This document shows positions 1-11,188 of a stretch of 64,000 nucleotides of DNA, one piece after another. Position 1 is the first letter of the stretch. Every line of letters starts with the position of its first letter. Under the pieces are notes generated by a model. That model worked only from the letters and a program-made list of their open reading frames with translations. It was not told the DNA's origin and did not search any database. Made by a program: the position numbers and the translations under genes. The stretch comes from Cryptomeria japonica. Lineage: Eukaryota; Streptophyta; Pinopsida; Cupressales; Cupressaceae. The stretch is from positions 62,001 through 126,000 of the forward strand of contig NW_026729194.1 of assembly GCF_030272615.1 (NCBI RefSeq), written 5' to 3'.

Positions 1-575
1 ATCAATTCCACCCATATACTCAATTGAGAAATAGTAAGATTTATTGTTAAGGCAAATATCAATTTCAGTTTGGTACACCATACCTGGTTTGAAGGCAATG
101 AGAAGTCTAGCATCAAGATGAGGGAGCACCAAGGGAGAAGAGTCAATTTTTACAATTTTCTCCCAGGGTTCTGCAATTTTGTCAATACAAGACCAGAGGA
201 AGGGTGGGACATTCTTAATGGTTATCCATTTCGGGTAGGAAAGGGCAATAATTTCATCATTACAAGCCTTAGGGTCCCTATGAACTGCCCTAAAAGATGA
301 ATTCCCTACCGACTAGAACTACTTATTTACAATTTTGCTTTGGCTTTCTTTACTATCAAAGAAAATTTAAAACAAACCCTTTTGAATCATTCTACAAAAC
401 AAAAAGTGAAACCCTAGTTTATTGACCCACACATCTTGCAACCATTTCTTCATGTATTGATGAGATGGTAAGTTATTTACATCAAAGGCAGCGAAAAAAA
501 TAGCTAAATCCCTAAGTCTAGAAATCTCATAAGAAATGGCCGAAAGAACTGAATCATTTGGTTTAATGGTGATGC
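1..575 (-). pseudogene. LINE ORF1 remnant (DUF4283-type)
   Basis: On the minus strand the conceptual protein resembles the N-terminal nucleic-acid-binding domain of plant L1-like LINE ORF1 proteins. Recognisable pieces in order are RLRDLAIFFA (about 520-550), WLQDVWVNKLGF (about 420-455), NVPPFLW (about 195-215) and HLDARLLIAF (about 90-120). The same blocks occur in the second LINE of this window at 22.2-23.3 kb (RLSDTAIFFA, DVPPFLW, NLDARMLVSI), which supports the assignment. Stops interrupt it near 310-325, and the 3' part runs off the window start. It is a dead fragment. What is seen is the shared block order; the family name comes from general knowledge of plant LINEs. Confidence 0.75.
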
Positions 576-1595
576 GTTTCGAGGGGGAGACCTCACCTTG
601 TGCTCACGCGAGATTGGTTTCATCTTCATGGTGGAGAGCAGCTTCGAACTTTGCATCTTCAAGGAATGAAAACTGCTTGCCCTCCACCGCTTAGCTAAAG
701 GTTTTCCGATGCTCTAGTCCATTCACGGAGGAAGGAATGGGTAGTTTTAGGTTATTAGGAACACCTTTATTCATCGCCATTTATTGCAGGGTGTGTAATA
801 AATGTTTCGAGGGCTTCCCAGAAAGGCCAAGGAGCCCTAGCACGCGGTGGCGTCCTACAACCAACGACACCTCTGAGGTTCATGCCCTAGTTGTAGAGCA
901 TAATCAAAGTGCTTTCATATTAATCCTATTATATTTTAATTGTATTAATTGTTATTAAATTTATAAATAACATTTTCAAGTATTTTAAAATCTTATAACT
1001 AAATAAAATATGTGTAAATATAATTAATTTTGATTAATTATTTTGTGTGTAATAATTGATAATTAGAAAGTTGAGTCTAATAAATTAAAATGAATAAAAT
1101 ATAAATAGAAAAAACATATAAATCATGTGATAAGTCAATATATAACTAAATGAAGAAGATTTCAATTAGGTACAATTATTAATGAATTTGTAGCTACATT
1201 GTAATTGAGTTTTTTATTGTCTTTATGTAAGCATGAATCCTTGATTAGAAAGGTGTTGTGTGCTCTTGTGTCATTGTAAATTAGTTTAATTTATTTGAAG
1301 TATCTTGATTGTTTTTTCTTGATATTTGGGGACATGAATATTTATAAATAACTAAGAATACCTTTTACCATTGTTTTTGGTTAGAATTAGATTCCTTTTG
1401 GAACCCCAATTGAAGTGTATAAATGCAAATTATTTCTTTATTCTTTGATGATTGAAATTGATTTATTAAACATCTTTAAATACAAGAACACAAACAAATA
1501 TCACACAAACTTGTACCTAGTCAGCCTTAGCTAAGAAAATTAAAGTTTGAAATTTAGTCAACTTTGAACTATAAAATGTTATACTAGGATATACT
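576..1595. other. No gene recognised; possible LINE leader then AT-rich spacer
   Basis: Positions 576-900 are more GC-rich than what follows and may be the 5' leader of the minus-strand LINE, as a similar GC-rich leader follows the LINE ORF1 at 23.3-23.8 kb. From about 900 to 1595 the DNA is AT-rich without recognisable coding or RNA features. Confidence 0.4.
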
Positions 1596-2092
1596 ATTTT
1601 TGCAATTATGTACATAACATGACAATCATAAAGTATACTTGAATAGGAAGGGGCTAAAACATAGTAGAAAATATATGCAAAGGAGTAATACATAAGTATT
1701 ATGAAAACATAGAAGGAGAATATGGGGAAGAGAAAAAGTTGGGTTGTGGCTATTCTCATTCCAAAAACATCTCGACTACATTCATGTTATATATAGGGAA
1801 GACATTACATGTGTTGGATCTAGTTTAGTAGCGTCCAAAAAGTGGTAGGAATATATTAATATGATGCATGGATAAGATACGGCAAGGAATTTGAATTTGT
1901 ACAAGATTATACCATTTTCAATATGTTTGTATCAAATAATTCATTCAAAGATACATAAAATTAAATGGGAAATGGTATAGATATTTAAATTTTTCTAGTA
2001 ATTATTTTCCACAATTTGAGCTGCATGCAAGTTTTAGAAACACAATGCATCTTAAAGTATGCAGAACTCACAAATATATTAGAAAAAACTAA
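1596..2092. repeat. Local tandem duplication, copy 1 (uninterrupted)
   Basis: This stretch is repeated directly downstream. Both copies contain ACATCTCGACTA, GAATAGGAAGGGGCTAAAAC and GAGCTGCATGCAAGTTT-like blocks in the same order. Copy 1 reads straight through the point (about 1911-1925) where copy 2 carries the LTR element at 2389-3932, so it preserves the empty site. Confidence 0.75.
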
Positions 2093-2388
2093 ATCATTAT
2101 GTTTTTACAATTATGTACATAACATCACAATCATAAAGTATTCTTGAATAGGAAGGGGCTAAAACATAGTAATACATAAGTATTATGAAAAACATAGAAG
2201 GAGAATATGGGGAAGAGAAAAAGTGGAGTTGCGGATATTCTTGCTCCAAAAACATCTCGACTATATTGTTGTACACCAAAAATAACCTTTGTGTTATACA
2301 CAGGGAAGATAGTACCTCCAATGCTTGTATCGATATGTGGATAAGATACTGCAAGGAACTTGAATTTTTACAAGATTATACCATTTTT

Positions 2389-2712
2389 TGTTAATTTTGT
2401 GGATTAGAATTAAAATTTATCTTGTTCAATGTATTATCTATCATTGAATTGTTGTATAAATTTGATTGTCTTCTTTTATGTTGCAGGATAGGAGGAGCAT
2501 TTTTATTTCAATGTCCATTCTCACACATTTCATTTGGTATATGTAGTGGGCTGGGTATGGTCAAGCGATGCCTTGACCGACCATGTCTTTTGGACATGGC
2601 CGATCAAGACATCACTTGATCGTGCCCCCTCACGATAATAAATGTTTGAATGAGAGACTTCACTTATCTCTCATTCAATCATTTATCTTACCAAGGCTAT
2701 CATGCATTAACA
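2389..2712 (-). repeat. 3' LTR of the TRIM-like element
   Basis: The LTR begins TGTTAATTTTGTGG and ends GCATTAACA on the plus strand. It matches 3614-3932 along its length. The left TTTTT target duplication is at 2384-2388. Confidence 0.85.
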
Positions 2713-2721
2713 CTCCCTCTT
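2713..2721 (-). promoter_or_regulatory. Polypurine tract of the TRIM-like element
   Basis: The minus strand reads AAGAGGGAG immediately before the 3' LTR, the expected place and composition for the primer of plus-strand DNA synthesis. Confidence 0.7.
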
Positions 2722-2814
2722 ATCTAGGTAAGATAAATGTAAAAGGTATTGGGAGCAATATTCATAAATCATATGATGCTTATCTTGGGACCATAGTTTC
2801 AAGATGTGAATTTC

Positions 2815-3214
2815 CTTTGTCGGTGATTCTATTCACAAACTCTTGAGTGGATTGCCTCTGTCAGTGATTCTATCCACAAGCTCTTGTGTGGATTGCCTCA
2901 ATCGGTGATTCTATCCATGAGCTCTCACATGGATTGCCTTAGCTGGTGATTCTATCCATGAGATCTTATGTGGATTTCGTCAGTCAGTGATTCTATCCAT
3001 GAGCTCTTGTGTGGATTAGCTCAGTCGGTGATTCTATCCACAAGCTCTTACGTGGATTGCCTCAGTCGGCGATTCTATCCACAAGCTCTTACGTGGATTT
3101 CCTCAGTTAGCGATTCTATCCATGAGCTCTTGTGTGGATTGCCTCTATCGTTGATTCTATCCACAAGCTTTTACATGGATTGCCTTAGTCGACGATTCTA
3201 TCCACAATCTTGAG
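2815..3214. repeat. 41-bp tandem array, about 9.8 units
   Basis: Nine full units of exactly 41 bp (unit starts 2815, 2856, 2897, 2938, 2979, 3020, 3061, 3102, 3143) and a 31-bp partial tenth make up almost half of the internal region. The core is GATTCTATCCACAAGCTCTT followed by a GTGGATTGCCTC-like block. Units differ by scattered substitutions but not by indels. The period is not a multiple of three and no frame is conserved, so it is not a protein repeat. Confidence 0.9.
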
Positions 3215-3601
3215 TTATTGTAAAATCGTCACCTTCCAATAACCTCAAAAATACAAGAGGAAATCATTTGGAAGTCGTCACTTCCTTATGATTTACACAG
3301 TGCCCATAAAATAATTATTAGTATTAATAATAATAATCAATATTTACAATTTTTACCTCAGAAGTACTCAATCTTGATTAGTAAGCTCCCTCTCAATCAC
3401 ACGATATCTTGATTTTATTCTAGAGAACATATTTTTCTGAACATACGTCTGAATTTCTGACTTCAACAAGGGATGCTTGTAGTTTAAGTTTGAGAGGACA
3501 AGTTCTTGCAATGTGGCCATATTCGAGACTTTCAAGGAGATATCAATCTGATCTAAATTGGATCTTCCTTTAGGCGGTTAGGCTTTATAGAAGGAAACCT
3601 A

Positions 3602-3613
3602 GCTCTGATACCA
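3602..3613 (-). promoter_or_regulatory. Primer-binding site (initiator tRNA-Met)
   Basis: The minus strand reads TGGTATCAGAGC directly after the 5' LTR. This is the usual plant retrotransposon site pairing with the 3' end of initiator tRNA-Met, and it fixes the element's strand. Confidence 0.85.
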
Positions 3614-3932
3614 TGTTAATTTTGTGGATCAGAATTAAAATTTGTTCTATATATTATCTATCACTGAATTGTTGTATAAATCTGATTGTCTTCTTTTATG
3701 TTACAGGAGAGGAGGAGCATTTTTATTTCAATGTCCATTCTCACACATTTCATTTGGTATATGTAGTGGGCTGGCTACGGTCAAGCGATGCCTTGACCGA
3801 CCATGTCTTTTGGATATGACCGATCAAGACATCACTCGATCGTGCCCCCTCACGATAATAAATGTTTTAATGAGAGACTTCATCTATCTCTCATTCAATC
3901 ATTTATCTTACCGAGGCTATCATGCTTTAACA
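3614..3932 (-). repeat. 5' LTR of the TRIM-like element
   Basis: This LTR matches 2389-2712, ends CTTTAACA on the plus strand and is followed by the right TTTTT duplication at 3933-3937. Confidence 0.85.
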
Positions 3933-4106
3933 TTTTTCAATATGTTTGTGTCAAAGAATTCTTTCAAATACACATAAAATTAAATGTGAAATAGTATAGA
4001 TATTTAAATTTTTTTATTAATTATTTTCCACAATTTGAGGTGCATGCAAGTTTTAGAAACACAATGCATCTCAAATTATGCAAAACTCATTAACATATTA
4101 GAAAAA

Positions 4107-5880
4107 ATGGCGCACAAGAGCAGGTAGTTGTTTGCTAGGGCTTCAAAAAGAGGTGAGGCTATTGGGGAGGATGATTGAGAGTATGGGGATGGTGATGGTG
4201 TTGTAGGCATGGTACAAGTTTTACCCCTAGCTTTCTTTGGTGCACAGGTTCGATTTTCTTGCTCTCCTCCTGCGCGGGGCTTCTTCCTTTCAATTATTGT
4301 CTGGTTCTCTCTATGTTGCTCTTCTAAATTGGGGGTGTTCTATGGTTCTCTATGGAGGAAGGTTTCATATGGAATGGAGCTTGTAGGGAAGGTTGTTGTT
4401 GTCATTCTCCGGTGCCCCTCTATTTTTGCGATATTTTCCATTTGAGATGGCCTTTTGTTCAAGGATCTTTTGGCATTCCATGTTGTGCAGATTTTGCATA
4501 ATTTTCTCCTTGTACATTGGTTGTTGCAGAAGCTTTCTTTTGTTAGCAAGGTTTGTTTGGCTGTCTCATGCTTTTTAGGGTTTTGTGGTGGCTTTGTTCC
4601 CCGCGTCATCCCTTTCTTGGGGGAGTGCTACGCTTGGGGTCTATGGTGGCCCTGTGTCTTTCTCGAAGTTCACTTTCTTGGGCCTGTTGCCCGTGGATCT
4701 TTGTTGGCTAATATGGAGTTGGTTTCTATTTGGGAGTGGCTTTCTTGTCCTATTTTACCCCTCCTTTTTTATTATTTGGAGGTTAATGGCTTCTCTGTAG
4801 GGAGAAGGAGTAGCTACTTGGTCATTGCTAGATGGAGTTTTTTAAGGGTGTTTGTTGCCCTATTTTTGGAGGCTGAATATTGTTCTTCTATCTTCACCAG
4901 ATTAACTATTCCTTTCCACACTTATCCTATGGAGGTGGATAACTGGGCAGTGATTTTTTGTTTAGTGTCTGGTTTCTTTTGAAGGTTTTGGGAGCTTTTT
5001 AAAAACCAAGTTCTCCCATTTCTAGGTGTGATTTAGATTATCTTCCACTAGATCTTGTGGAGTTGAACAGTGCTTGGAAGGCCCAACTAGTTTTCTATTT
5101 CTCTTTAGACCCTATGGAGGTGGATAAGTGCTTTGTTGGTGGGGAGCTAATTTTCAGCTGGTATCTCTTTGTTGGCTTCAACTCATGGGTTTTGGGATCC
5201 CTTTCAAAACCTAATATGTTTCTAGTTTTGGGAGCCATTTCAAAACCCTTAGTGGCTTGTGGAAGCCTTGTAAAACCCTCAAGTTTTGGGAGCCTTGTAA
5301 ATCCCACACTCTTCAGGGTTGAGGGAGCCGAAAAAAACCCTTTTTTTTTCTTTTCTTAGGGACATGTTGGATGTTGGCATTTTTCAAGGGCCCAGTCTGG
5401 CCTTTCTTTTTTTTTTGGTTAGGACTAGGCTTTGGTTGTGACTTGGAGATTCTGTTACAGGTTATAGGATCCTAGAAAACCCTTCTTATGTGGGTTTTGG
5501 GAGCTTTCTCAAAACCCAAAATGTTATTGGTTGTGGGAGCCAATTTTAAAACTCAATTTCAATTGTGGGAGCCTTGTAAAACCCATTAATCAGGTTATGG
5601 GGGCTTTGAAAAACCCTTGGTTTCTATTGAAGGTTAAGGGAGCCTTGATAAAACCCTTATGTTAGTGGAAGGATTTAGCCTCTTCCCTTTTTATCTAGGT
5701 TTCATTGATTTATCTCTAATGCAATGCTAGTTTTTGGTTGTTGTCTTTCTTTGATATATCATTTGTTACTATCTATTTTGGGTTTCAGATCCTAGTAAAA
5801 TCTGAGGGTTTTGGGTCACTTTAGAAAATACCACCCTATTCACCATAATAGGTTTCAATGTACTAAAAAATGTTTTGTAT
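4107..5880. other. Non-coding repeat-like region, relatively T/G-rich
   Basis: Several open frames cross here (the longest about 175 codons at 4455-4982, plus strand) but they are hydrophobic, low-complexity and resemble no family I know. The region is best read as an untranslated part of an unidentified repeat. It contains the motif array at 4984-5660. Confidence 0.4.
4984..5660 (+). repeat. Irregular array of GGGAGCC...AAAACCC hairpin motifs
   Basis: About eleven occurrences of a short motif, roughly GGTTTTGGGAGCC, 4-8 bases, then AAAACC, lie at irregular spacing (for example near 4984, 5190, 5225, 5255, 5285, 5320, 5495, 5540, 5565, 5605 and 5635). In many copies the flanks GGTTTT and AAAACC are complementary, so each can form a small stem-loop. 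Its origin is unknown. Confidence 0.65.
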
Positions 5881-7819
5881 TATTGTTGTGTGTGCACCCT
5901 AAAAGGATTCACTTAGTGACATAGAAATGTATGATACACTGTCATAAAAAAAATACATGTTTAGGGGTGGAGGCACTATCATCATTGATATAGACAAAAA
6001 AAATTGAGCCTGGTATATTTATATTATTCACAAAAAAATTTATTTGTTATAACTCTAACATTTAATTCATATTGTAACCCTAGACATTAACAAGAGATTT
6101 ATTTTACTCAGTCAAAACTGATAGAAGTCTAGAAACTAATTTGTTTTATCTTTTAATTTGAAACAAAAATAATTTGAAAGTAAAATAATGTGAAAGTAGA
6201 GTGACTATGAATACTAACACATGATTAGTTTCTCTTGAAAATTATGTCTGAAAAACATTATAGAACTGAAGGATACATTTATTGAGAGAATTAATTTAGG
6301 AACTAGTTGATCTTTCTCATCTTTAGAGTTGTGAAGATTGATTTCACCATAGTAATTATTTTTTTTATCTAATGCATTGTTTATAGCATAAGTAGGCAGG
6401 TTTGTAGTTCCAACTTACATATTTGTAAAGTCGATTAGGATAATATTTTGTAGAGTTTGGAATATTGTATTTCTTTATTTTATTGGAATAATTAAAAATA
6501 AGTATTTTCTCTTGTATTTTATTTGTTATTGTTGTTGTGTTGTTGATACAGGGTGGAGCAGGCCATCATTAGAAGGCCTACCATCATTTGGATATAGAAC
6601 ACATGCTAGAGTGACACACATCTCTCCCTCTTGAAATAAACCATACCTAGCCCCCCAAAAAAGACATTGAGATTGCTCCCAACACAAAGACCTTGACCCA
6701 ACCAAAATACAATCACTATTTCTATTGATGCCTCAAGTGCATTGATCCAAAATGTAGAGTTACTCTACAAGTCTAGCAACTCATAGGGAATCTTCACCTA
6801 TAGAAATAGAACCCAAAAATTCTATAGTTTGTAGATTAAAAAACCAAAATTGCAAAAAATAGAATACATCCTTGAAAAAACTATAACCCCTAATGGGTGA
6901 GTTGAAGGGATGCCCACTCAACTTCAAAGGATTGAACCTTCTTCTATATAGCCTCAAAGAATACCCAAATCAATAATCTCCTTAAAGGACAAATTTTTCA
7001 AACTATGAGCTATAGCTCACACTTGGAATTCAACCTATGTAAGTAGTTGAAGAATAACATCTACTTCTATGATGCTCCACACTTGACCCAAACTATAGAA
7101 AGTAGTTCAATATTTCTTATTGTCCTCACAAAACTTGTGAATTGGACAAAAAGAGAGCACTAAGTTTTACCTATGACATGTAGAGGGGAGACCTAATTGG
7201 AGCAATTTTTCAATATGTCCTTTCATCTCCTTGACCCCTTATTTCAAGGCATTCAATTTTTTCCTACAATTCAAAGAAATTATTTTATAAGTTAAAAAAA
7301 TGTTCACCTTCACTAATTACTATCTATTTTCAACTCCTATTTGAAGTGTCTCCTTTGATTTACTGCATAACATATGAACCAAAAAATGGGAGTCTATGTC
7401 TTTAGGTCCAACAAAGGAGAGTGTTGATCCGTAGCAGTGCCCACCTATGAATTGAATGATTGGGAGTTTCAAATGAATTTGAGTGCGAGATGGGAAGACA
7501 GTTGTATTGGCTTGTAGGGTAGGGAGGGGGTGAAAAAGTCTAGGGTAGTCTACAGTCTCACCTACTATTGAAGCCTCTTCCATTTATTTTTGTTCAAATT
7601 TTGTTACTACCTCTTTTTTAGTATAGCTTGTATCATAGGGAGAAGGTGGAAATTTATGTGCTTCATCCCAAAGTGCTTCCTATTTTATTTATCCATGGGG
7701 ACTATATCCCTAAAACTATTCTACATTTTATATATTTCTAGCCTAGACTTTCTGTAGCATTCAGTTTCTTCCATGCTCCAATGTAGCCTTAGGAGCTACT
7801 GTTAGAGGCCCTATATCAT
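5881..7819. other. No gene recognised
   Basis: This is AT-rich sequence with scattered stops. An 87-codon minus-strand frame at 7320-7583 looks somewhat coding-like in composition, but I recognise no domain and it lacks context. It may be a remnant of an older element into which the copia-like element at 7820 inserted. Confidence 0.35.
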
Positions 7820-8008
7820 TGAAAGTGTTGAAAGAGGAAAACCAAAACATAATTCTATATAACATGATATTCATTGATTCAAAATGTATACCTTTATATA
7901 GGCAATAGAGATAATCCTAAACTATTAGATAGCCATGGCAACTAACCAGGAGGTGGTTTATTTATGTAAACTAAGGCTAACAATTTTACCCAATGTAATA
8001 CACCAACA
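7820..8008 (-). repeat. 3' LTR of the copia-like element
   Basis: The plus strand runs from TGAAAGTGTTG to ACACCAACA. It is similar throughout to 16009-16195. Confidence 0.7.
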
Positions 8009-8019
8009 TTTCCCCCCTT
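8009..8019 (-). promoter_or_regulatory. Polypurine tract
   Basis: The minus strand reads AAGGGGGGAAA immediately before the LTR that begins TGTTGGTG. Confidence 0.7.
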
Positions 8020-8649
8020 ATTATATTAATCTAGACAAGAATGGAACATTGCAAAGGTTTTGAACATAACTGTTTTGGAGAATATGATGAAGTACCTTCA
8101 CCAATCATCCTCACTCACCTAGGAGACACCAAATTGACTACATTAGTGGATCTCTTGACTATAGAACATAAAATGTTCCCTTCCTACATGCACAATGAGA
8201 CACATTTCCTCATAAATTCCACATCTCATTGAACTATATCTAATGCCTTCTCTAGTGCTACACCTGAGATGTCTTTTCTTTGAAATTCCACATCTCCTTC
8301 AAGTGTGTCTAACATCTCCTCAAGTGCTCTGGAAATAATCCCTCATCTCTTGTAAAAATCACCAACTAAATGTCTTCATGTGAGAAACCTTTCCTCTAAT
8401 AGTCCACATCTCATCAAGTGCTTGACAAATCACTAATCAAATGTGAATACACTAAGCGAACCCACAAGAAATCTTTCCCCCTTTGTTTCTTGAAGGGACA
8501 CATAATGCCAAGCCCCCTTTTTCTCATCAGGGACACAAATAGGATGTTTCTCTTGCAATAAATCATCCCTAAGCAAGAAGCTAGCTTGGGATGAAAACTA
8601 ACCTCCTACCTCTATTGCCTCCAACTGCCAATAGGATCTTCTCTGTTCT

Positions 8650-9481
8650 CTAGAATGTAAATCTTTGATCAATTTTGGCATCATGAGGTGAGTCATCATT
8701 ATCAGATGAATCATTTGTATGCACCGCAAAACCACAAAATTGTGTTTCACTTTTAGTGATAGCATGAGCTTTATTTTTCTTCAACTTCCCATCAATGAGA
8801 TATTTGGCTCGCTAAGTGCAATTCATCTATACATGTCCAATTTTCTGAAAATAATAACATTTGAATTCTTTCCTTGTTGAAATGTTAGACTTCTTAGCAA
8901 GAAAATCACTTTCCTCAATAATTAAATGACTATTTTTAACTTTGCTTCCTTCATCAATCAAAGAAGAAATCAAAATTTACAAACTAGGATTAATTTTGTT
9001 CAAAGTGAAAACATTATGATCAAAATTTGGAGGCATACTACCAAGTAAGATTGCCTTGGTATTACCATTATTGACTTTGGAGTTTACACTTGCAAGTTGA
9101 CCAAGGAGAGAACAAAATGTACTTATGTGTTGAAGAATATTATCTCCCTCTTTCATCTTCAACGCAAACAATTTTTGTTTTATGGGCATTTTAACACTTG
9201 AAGCCCATGAACCCAAGAAAGTACTAAGCCCATCCCATATTTCCCTTCATGTCTTCATTAGATCAATGCGATGCAAATATGCATCAGATAAGCCAAGACC
9301 AATCGATGCATAAGCCCTACGGTCTTTAGCAATCTATTTTGTTGCTTCATCTACATTTTGTAGTTTTTTCACAGTTCCACTTACAATATCCCATAAACCT
9401 TTTTCAATTAAAAAAAAAATTAATTTGCCATATTTGAAAGTTATATCCTTCAGATTTAGAAATGATAACTAATTTTTCCAT
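8650..9481 (-). pseudogene. Copia-type gag (UBN2 family), broken
   Basis: On the minus strand the product begins near MEKLVIISKSEGYNF, then GLWDIVSGTVKKL (about 9360-9400), and an 80-codon open stretch (8977-9216) with MKEGDNILQHISTFCSLLGQ and AILLGSMPPNFD. This is the usual order of the copia gag polypeptide domain. A zinc knuckle follows at 8818-8859 with spacing CX2CX4HX4C, but its second Cys is Phe and a stop falls inside it. Further stops and small shifts separate the pieces. An acidic tail (NDSSDNDDSPHD) ends at a stop at 8650. Gag would form the RNA-packaging shell; this copy cannot. Confidence 0.8.
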
Positions 9482-10085
9482 TTAGACAACCCTATTACTC
9501 AACAACCAAAACAAAACTCCTTATAACTGCTTACGCTTAAAAATTCTATGCAACTTTTGCTTTTAAAATTGCTATTAAACAAATAAATTACCTGCTCCGA
9601 GTGTCTCACCCAGCTGTATTGGTAGCCAATGTCTTTTACCAAAATCCACCTATTCATTATTTTTGTCTTCTAATATAGTGAAAATTCATAACACTCATAC
9701 CTTGCTTAGACGTCTGATACATAATTCTCATTTGATGTATCCAATCACATAATCATTTGGCAATAGAAGTGTTGCTCGCTTCAGCACTAACAAATTGAGT
9801 TTAAATAGCTTTATTTTGGTGCGGTTAGGGGAGAATAGCAATGAAATTGGCATAAACTATAATTGAACTCATCTATCAACTGAACTAATCACCTTCTATG
9901 ATGTTGTGGCCTTTCATATATACTAATATCTCCTCAGATCTCACATTACTTTATCAACTTGTCACTTTCCTACGGTAGTTCTTCAAACTGCCAATCCGCT
10001 CATCTGCATATTCTGAATACCATTGCCTAACATTCTCAGGGATCAGCTTGAATTTGCAATAATCTCCACCTCCAAACAGATTTCA

Positions 10086-11112
10086 ATACACAGGGATCTT
10101 GAGTCTATTAGGGGATTTGCCCCCTAACCTCCAGCCTCCGAAAGAGCCGGCCTACTATTGCACTGGTGTCAACGCCTTTACCTATATATGGCATCAGTTT
10201 GATTTAAACACTACCTACGGTTGGCAATGCTTTAAAATAGGGGTCGGCGGGGGTTGAACTGCCGACCCACCAATTGCCAAACTAACATATTTCAAAAAAA
10301 AAAAAACCCTATATGGTTATTAACAATCTAATAAAAAAACCTTATAACTAATTTTTTATACAATGTTTCAAGCCCAAATCATAACAAACAAAAAAACCTA
10401 TATGGTTATTAAAAACCTAACAAATACATAAAGCCAAACAAGGGGGTTGTAAACAAATTGTAAAGAAGGGTTTTGTTATGAGGGCATTTATTCTAATAAT
10501 TATGGTGGTTTTAACTTCATATGGAAAAATAATGTATAAAATGGGGTGATAGGATTTTTGAAAATTCATTCCTCGAGATAGGGAATTCAGAGTAGTCTCT
10601 CAGAACAACAAGAAGAGATAAAAACTTAGTGATTTCTTTGAGAGGATATTGTATGACCCTTAAGTCATTTTGTAAGGGCTTCTTGAGAGTGAGAGTTGCA
10701 GTTTCATTTCTTAGCATTGTGAACATGACAAAAGGACTGGGCAGGATGCTAGAAAGTTCTTGTCATGACAGTGTGGAAGCAGGAAGAGCCTGATGGTAAC
10801 AATTTTCCTTAGAAACAGATTGTGACTTAGTGAAAGACCATGGTGATGTAAGAGCATTTGCATCATAATAATGTTATTGATCACATGCATTTGTGGATCC
10901 AAAGATGTAGCCAGAGTCTGGTGAACTCCGTTATGAAATCTTTTCTCTCTTTTTTCCTAGTGTATGAATTTTGTCAACTTATTTTCTTTCTTGCATTTTA
11001 TGTGATTATTTGCTCTCTTCACAAGCAACGTTAGCTTTGATCTTAAATAAAATTTGTATCTTGGTGAATCTAACAATTGTTAAGTGAGTCATAGTACGAA
11101 TTTAACAAATCA
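10086..11112 (+). repeat. LTR 1 of the G-patch element
   Basis: Its first bases have diverged, so the start is approximate; it ends ACAAATCA. It carries a TATA-like TATAAAA at 10535-10541 and a perfect 8-bp stem GGGTCGGC/GCCGACCC around 10240-10270. Confidence 0.75.
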
Positions 11113-11116
11113 AGTT

Positions 11117-11127
11117 TGGTATAAGAG
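11117..11127 (+). promoter_or_regulatory. Primer-binding site, internal region 1
   Basis: TGGTATAAGAG follows LTR 1 after AAGT-like bases; it differs by one base from TGGTATCAGAG in the second unit. Confidence 0.7.
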
Positions 11128-11188
11128 ATAGTCTGACAAGTTGTGGGTTGTGGGATACTTGGAGAAAATTCAAGCAAAGTAAGGTGAG

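Larger units (their letters stand above)
2389..3932 (-). mobile_element. Compact non-autonomous LTR retrotransposon (TRIM-like)
   Basis: The 1544-bp element has two LTRs of 324 and 319 bp that start TGTTAA and end TTAACA, and is flanked on both sides by TTTTT. On the minus strand the order is 5' LTR (3614-3932), a primer-binding site directly abutting it, an 889-bp internal region without a credible gene, a polypurine tract, then the 3' LTR (2389-2712). It encodes nothing recognisable, so it must have depended on enzymes from another element. The short LTRs fit TRIM-like elements, though the internal tandem array is unusual. The uninterrupted copy at 1596-2092 supports a clean insertion. Confidence 0.85.
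2101..4106. repeat. Local tandem duplication, copy 2 (split by an LTR element)
   Basis: The second copy of the 1596-2092 unit lies in two pieces, 2101-2388 and 3938-4106, separated by the compact LTR retroelement and its TTTTT duplication. The match to copy 1 resumes at the CAATATGTTTGT block right after the element. Confidence 0.75.

Noticed and set aside
2968-3213. 81-codon plus-strand frame with repeated SSVSDSIHELLCGL blocks
   Set aside because: It lies in the 41-bp array. A period not divisible by three rotates the frame each unit, so the protein repeat is accidental.
2815-3214. CRISPR-like array
   Set aside because: The units are contiguous 41-bp tandem repeats without unique spacers, in plant nuclear DNA inside an LTR element.
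4455-4982. 175-codon plus-strand open frame
   Set aside because: It has hydrophobic low-complexity composition, no recognisable domain, overlapping frames of similar length and no gene context. It is probably chance openness in T/G-rich DNA.
10090-10270. Genuine tRNA gene in the LTR of the G-patch element
   Set aside because: B-box-like and D-arm-like words are present on the minus strand, but no full cloverleaf or anticodon arm could be built, and the segment recurs within each LTR.
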